Part shown: in pieces, positions 60,870 through 64,000 of the stretch
How positions within the stretch are numbered: the first letter of the stretch is position 1
How the letters are laid out: every line of letters starts with the position of its first letter
DNA from: Anaeromassilibacillus sp. An172
Lineage (GTDB): Bacteria; Bacillota; Clostridia; Oscillospirales; Acutalibacteraceae
NCBI RefSeq assembly: GCF_002160515.1
Contig: NZ_NFKS01000009.1
Coordinates: 1 to 64,000 of the forward strand
DNA: 64,000 nucleotides
Direction of reading: 5' to 3'
Notes under the pieces: generated by a model
Databases searched by the model: none
Told to the model about the DNA's origin: nothing
The model's input: only the letters and a program-made list of their open reading frames with translations
Program-made: the position numbers and the translations under genes

Positions 60870-62024
60870 ATGATGCGAAATATTTCTATTCTGGGTTCTA
60901 CAGGCTCTATAGGAACTCAGGCTCTTGATGTTGTAGATAAGCTTAATTTAAAGGTTTGGGCGCTTACTGCAAACAGCCGCATTGATATGCTGGAACAGCA
61001 GATAAGAAAGTATAAGCCGAAAATTGCGGCTGTAGTTGACGAAAAAAAGGCTTTGGAGCTTAAACAGAATGTTGCTGACACAAATACAAAGGTTCTTGCC
61101 GGAATGGACGGACTTATGGAAGCCGCCTGCGTAAGAGAGGCACAGGCAGTTTTGAACTCCGTTGTGGGAATGGTGGGACTTGAGCCTACATTGGCGGCAC
61201 TTGAAGAGGGTAAGGACTTGGCTCTTGCCAACAAGGAAACACTTGTGGCAGGCGGTAAGCTTGTTATGGAAACCGCAAAGAGAAAGGGAGTTTCAATACT
61301 TCCCGTTGACAGTGAACACTCTGCGATTTTCCAGTGTATTCAGGGCGCAAACTCTCAAAAGGAGATTAAAAAGCTTATAATAACAGCTTCCGGCGGTTCT
61401 TTCTTCGGAAAGAAAAAAGAAGAGCTTGAAAATGTCACTGTGGAACAGGCTTTAAATCACCCTAACTGGAGCATGGGAGCAAAAATTACCATCGACTCTG
61501 CTACACTGATGAACAAAGGGCTTGAGGTTATCGAGGCTTACTGGCTTTTCGGTTTGCCTGTTGAGAAAATAGACGTTGTAGTTCACAGGGAAAGCGTTAT
61601 TCATTCCATGATTGAATATGTGGACAATTCCGTAATAGCTCAGCTTGGCGTTGCAGACATGAGAATACCTATTCAGTACGCAATAACATATCCACAAAGG
61701 TTTGAATCTCCGGCTCAGGAGCTTGATTTGGTGAAAATCGGCACAATGTCATTTTACGAGCCGGACTATGAAACTTTCAAGTGCCTTAAAACCTGCATAA
61801 AAGCCATAAAGGCAGGTGGACTTGCGCCGACTATCGCAAACGGCGCCAACGAGGCGGCAAACGCTTTGTTCAGAAAAGGCAAGATTAAGTTTTTGGATAT
61901 CGGAAACCTTGTTGAGTCTGCGGTGGAAAATGTGGCTGCCGGCGACTACACAACCTTGAAAGAGGTTTTGGATGCAGATAAAAGAGCAAGAGAGTATGTC
62001 TGCAAGGTTACAGGTGAATTTTAA
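60870..62024 (+). CDS. dxr: 1-deoxy-D-xylulose 5-phosphate reductoisomerase
   Basis: 384 residues from ATG 60870 (or 60873; GACGGTGAT upstream). NADPH site ISILGSTGSIGTQALDVVDK, LANKETLVAGG, DSEHSAIFQCI, SGGSFFG, and the LNHPNWSMGAKITIDSATLMNKGLEVIEAYWLF block are the DXR signatures. Second step of the MEP isoprenoid pathway; ispG, a later step, lies 1.5 kb downstream. Confidence 0.97.
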   Translation: MMRNISILGSTGSIGTQALDVVDKLNLKVWALTANSRIDMLEQQIRKYKPKIAAVVDEKKALELKQNVADTNTKVLAGMDGLMEAACVREAQAVLNSVVGMVGLEPTLAALEEGKDLALANKETLVAGGKLVMETAKRKGVSILPVDSEHSAIFQCIQGANSQKEIKKLIITASGGSFFGKKKEELENVTVEQALNHPNWSMGAKITIDSATLMNKGLEVIEAYWLFGLPVEKIDVVVHRESVIHSMIEYVDNSVIAQLGVADMRIPIQYAITYPQRFESPAQELDLVKIGTMSFYEPDYETFKCLKTCIKAIKAGGLAPTIANGANEAANALFRKGKIKFLDIGNLVESAVENVAAGDYTTLKEVLDADKRAREYVCKVTGEF

Positions 62025-62110
62025 GAAAACCGTCGCAATGCCGACATAATTTTTTAAGGTTTGCCGTAGATAATAAGAGTGAATGATTATATAAAATTGG
62101 AGATGATTTT

Positions 62111-63484
62111 ATCACAGCTGTTATACTTATTATTATCGGAGTTTTACTGTTTGAATTGATAGTTGGTATTCACGAATTCGGACATTTTATAACCGCAAAG
62201 AAAAGCGGAATTCAGGTAAACGAGTTTGCGCTGGGCATGGGCCCGAAGATTTTCGGATTTAAAAAGGGTGAAACCCAGTATTCCTTGAGGCTTATACCTA
62301 TAGGCGGCTACTGCGCCATGGAGGGCGAGGACGAGGACAGCAATAACCCCAGATCCTTTGAAAAGGCTAAAGTGTGGAAAAGAATGATTGTTGTAATCGC
62401 CGGTGCGGTGATGAATATACTTTTGGGATTTATTCTCATGTTTGTTGTGGTTGTACAACAGTCTACTTATTCATCCACCACCATTGATTCTTTTCCGGAG
62501 CTTTCCTATTCACAGAACAGCGGTTTGCAGGCGGGCGACAAGCTTTTGAAGATAAACGGAACTTCTATTGTAAGCTCTAGGGATATTTCCTTTGCACTTG
62601 CCACCACAAAGCCCGTTGAGGTTGACGGAACAGAGCTTACCGTTTACCAAGAGGACTGCCTGGTAAATCTCTTCTCATTTTTGGGAACAACTCTTTCCGA
62701 AAGAAATGAAGCCATAAAAAACGGTGAAACCGATTATATGAGCGACCAGGACGCTCAGGCAATGTACAGCGAATATTTGCAGATTGTCGAAAACGTGAAC
62801 AGCGCTGAAACTTTGGAAGAGGCTCAGAGCGCATATGAAGATGGATACAAGTCTTTGTATGCTTATGTTTCCGATGAAGAAGCACAGGTTCCTCAGATAG
62901 AGGTTAAGGAAAGCAGAATCAGATTCCGTGTTGATATCCTTGTGGAGAGAGCAGGCAGACAGGTGCTTTTGGAGGATGTGGACTTTTACACCTACTTAAA
63001 TTCAGAAACACAGCAGCCTATGGTTGCGGTGGATTTCTATACAGTTCCTGTAGAGAGAACTTTTTTGACCGCTGTCAGTGAAAGTTTCAAACAGACTGTT
63101 TCCATAGGAAAGATGGTATGGGACAGTCTTGTGGGAATTGTAACGGGAAAATTCGGTTTATCTGAGCTTTCAGGCCCAATAGGTACGGCTTCTGCAATTT
63201 CTCAGATTACTTCACAGAGTCTTGCTTCAAGCGGATTTATTGACGGTCTTAACACGCTGATATTCATGATGGCTTTTATTACGGTAAACTTGGGCATATT
63301 CAATATGCTTCCGTTCCCGGCTCTTGACGGCGGAAGATTTGTTATGCTTATTATTGAAGCTATAAGAAAAAAACCGGTTTCTATGAAGATACAAAACGCA
63401 ATAAATGCGTCCGGATTTATTATATTGATAGGATTTATGCTGATTATTTCCATGAAGGATATCTGGCAGATAATAGGAGGTTAG
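62111..63484 (+). CDS. rseP: RIP metalloprotease RseP (site-2 protease, M50), apparent AUC start
   Basis: About 457 residues if started at ATC 62111, 8 nt after GGAG (62099-62102). No ATG/GTG lies in frame until well inside the protein, and TTG 62156 would remove the first membrane span. From 62111 the protein reads TAVILIIIGVLLFELIVGIHEFGHFI, with the zinc site HEFGH at the normal distance from the N-terminus. A PDZ domain (GLQAGDKLLKINGTSI) follows. An unusual insert (about residues 185-250) is acidic and helical, and NMLPFPALDGGRFV is the C-terminal ligand. Cleaves membrane-bound regulators or signal peptides. Confidence 0.9.
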   Translation: MTAVILIIIGVLLFELIVGIHEFGHFITAKKSGIQVNEFALGMGPKIFGFKKGETQYSLRLIPIGGYCAMEGEDEDSNNPRSFEKAKVWKRMIVVIAGAVMNILLGFILMFVVVVQQSTYSSTTIDSFPELSYSQNSGLQAGDKLLKINGTSIVSSRDISFALATTKPVEVDGTELTVYQEDCLVNLFSFLGTTLSERNEAIKNGETDYMSDQDAQAMYSEYLQIVENVNSAETLEEAQSAYEDGYKSLYAYVSDEEAQVPQIEVKESRIRFRVDILVERAGRQVLLEDVDFYTYLNSETQQPMVAVDFYTVPVERTFLTAVSESFKQTVSIGKMVWDSLVGIVTGKFGLSELSGPIGTASAISQITSQSLASSGFIDGLNTLIFMMAFITVNLGIFNMLPFPALDGGRFVMLIIEAIRKKPVSMKIQNAINASGFIILIGFMLIISMKDIWQIIGG

Positions 63485-63488
63485 AGCT

Positions 63489-64000
63489 ATGGCAAGTAAA
63501 AAACAGGTTACTGCGGGAAATGTGAAAATAGGCGGCGGAGCAAAAATTACCATTCAGTCAATGCTGAATGTTCCTGCAAGCGACATTGAAAACAGCGTTA
63601 AGCAGGCGGTTGAGCTTGAAAAAGCCGGCTGTGAGATTATAAGAGCGGCTATTCCCAACAAGGAAGCCGTTGCCCTTATTCCGGCTTTGAAAGAAGCTGT
63701 GAGTATTCCTGTTGTAGCCGACATTCATTTTGATTACCGTCTTGCTTTGGAGGCGGTTGAAGCGGGAATTGATAAGATAAGAATAAATCCAGGAAATATC
63801 GGCTCTGACGATAGGGTAAAGGCTGTGGCTGACGCTTGCAGAAGAAAAAACATCCCTATAAGAATAGGCGTGAACTCCGGTTCTCTTGAAAAGGAGATAC
63901 TTGCAAAATACGGTCATCCAACACCTCAGGCACTCTGTGACAGCGCACTTTATCATGCCTCACTTTTGAATAAGTTTGATTTTGACGACATTGTGCTTTC
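63489..64000 (+). CDS. ispG: 4-hydroxy-3-methylbut-2-enyl diphosphate synthase, 3' end outside window
   Basis: First 170 residues only. TAGNVKIGGGAKITIQSMLNVPASDIENSVKQAVELEKAGCEIIRAAIPNKEA, VVADIHFDYRLALEAVEAGIDKIRINPGNIG and PIRIGVNSGSLE are the GcpE/IspG TIM-barrel blocks. The Fe-S ligand cysteines lie in the missing C-terminal part. Makes HMBPP in the MEP pathway. The ribosome binding site AGGAGG lies in the last codons of rseP. Confidence 0.96.
   Translation, partial: MASKKQVTAGNVKIGGGAKITIQSMLNVPASDIENSVKQAVELEKAGCEIIRAAIPNKEAVALIPALKEAVSIPVVADIHFDYRLALEAVEAGIDKIRINPGNIGSDDRVKAVADACRRKNIPIRIGVNSGSLEKEILAKYGHPTPQALCDSALYHASLLNKFDFDDIVL

Noticed and set aside
1-64000. rRNA, tRNA, insertion sequences, integrase or attachment sites
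   Set aside because: No cloverleaf-like tRNA, rRNA segment, transposase or recombinase motif was noticed; none is reported.

Overview
The window looks like the chromosome of a Gram-positive, anaerobic, spore-forming member of the Clostridia, most likely Oscillospiraceae/Ruminococcaceae. The grounds are the paired dipicolinate synthase genes (dpaA, dpaB), ytfJ, two T-box riboswitches, clostridial gene orders (scpA-scpB-...-ytfJ-dac-rluB and pyrH-frr-uppS-cdsA-dxr-rseP-ispG), a superoxide reductase, a [FeFe]-hydrogenase-like protein and a secreted leucine-rich-repeat protein ending in a dockerin. Ribosome binding sites are strong (GGAGG) and TTG/GTG starts are common. No rRNA, tRNA, CRISPR array, transposase or integrase was seen.

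Layout. 1-2.1 kb: end of an ABC-2 type export operon with two paralogous permeases. 2.2-2.65 kb: 84-bp tandem repeats. 2.6-4.8 kb: superoxide reductase (minus), a TIM-barrel-like protein and a membrane HExxH protein. 4.8-7.8 kb: alanine T-box and alaS. 8-8.9 kb: secreted LRR-dockerin protein. 8.9-12.2 kb: tryptophan T-box and a TrpXYZ-like ABC importer. 12.3-13.5 kb: FucO-type alcohol dehydrogenase. 13.6-14.4 kb: AT-rich pair of a PARP-like ADP-ribosyltransferase and an overlapping small ORF. 14.4-17.7 kb (minus): rpsF-ssb-rpsR, an SPFH protein with a DUF1836 regulator, and rpmB. 17.9-23.7 kb: membrane protease, scpAB, a DUF2953 protein, ytfJ, DD-carboxypeptidase, rluB. 23.8-27 kb: a three-gene biotin-dependent carboxyl-transfer system. 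27-32.6 kb: repeats, small genes, kptA, and the minus-strand operon acn-icd-rex. 32.9-39.3 kb: typA, a DnaQ-like exonuclease, an orphan sigma-4 protein, pgeF and an RluA-family gene. 39.3-45.5 kb: two microproteins and the livJHMGF importer with a CMP-kinase-like gene. 46-48.3 kb: dpaAB and a phosphatase. 48.3-51.5 kb (minus): a five-gene hydrogenase-like signalling cassette. 51.7-55.2 kb: feoA, feoB, an Feo-associated protein, an AraC regulator. 55.3-57.6 kb: pcrA. 57.8-64 kb: pyrH, frr, uppS, cdsA, dxr, rseP and the start of ispG.

How the genes work together. AlaS and the importer at 9.4-12.2 kb are each preceded by a consensus promoter and a T-box leader. The specifier codons I read (GCC, Ala; UGG, Trp) match or suggest the substrate. 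acn-icd-rex puts the NADH/NAD+ sensor Rex in the operon that makes 2-oxoglutarate. The carboxyl-transfer genes match the 12S-1.3S-5S layout of soluble transcarboxylase and lack the membrane subunit of the sodium-pumping decarboxylase. The last operon supplies undecaprenyl phosphate, CDP-diacylglycerol and isoprenoid precursors.

Most unusual are a dispersed family of hairpins of fixed geometry (8-nt arm, 31-nt loop, 8-nt arm) with compensatory arm changes and a conserved CGAGAC tail; the ADP-ribosyltransferase/small-ORF pair; the hydrogenase-like cassette, in which the expected proton-transfer Cys is Ala; and an rseP gene that seems to start at AUC.
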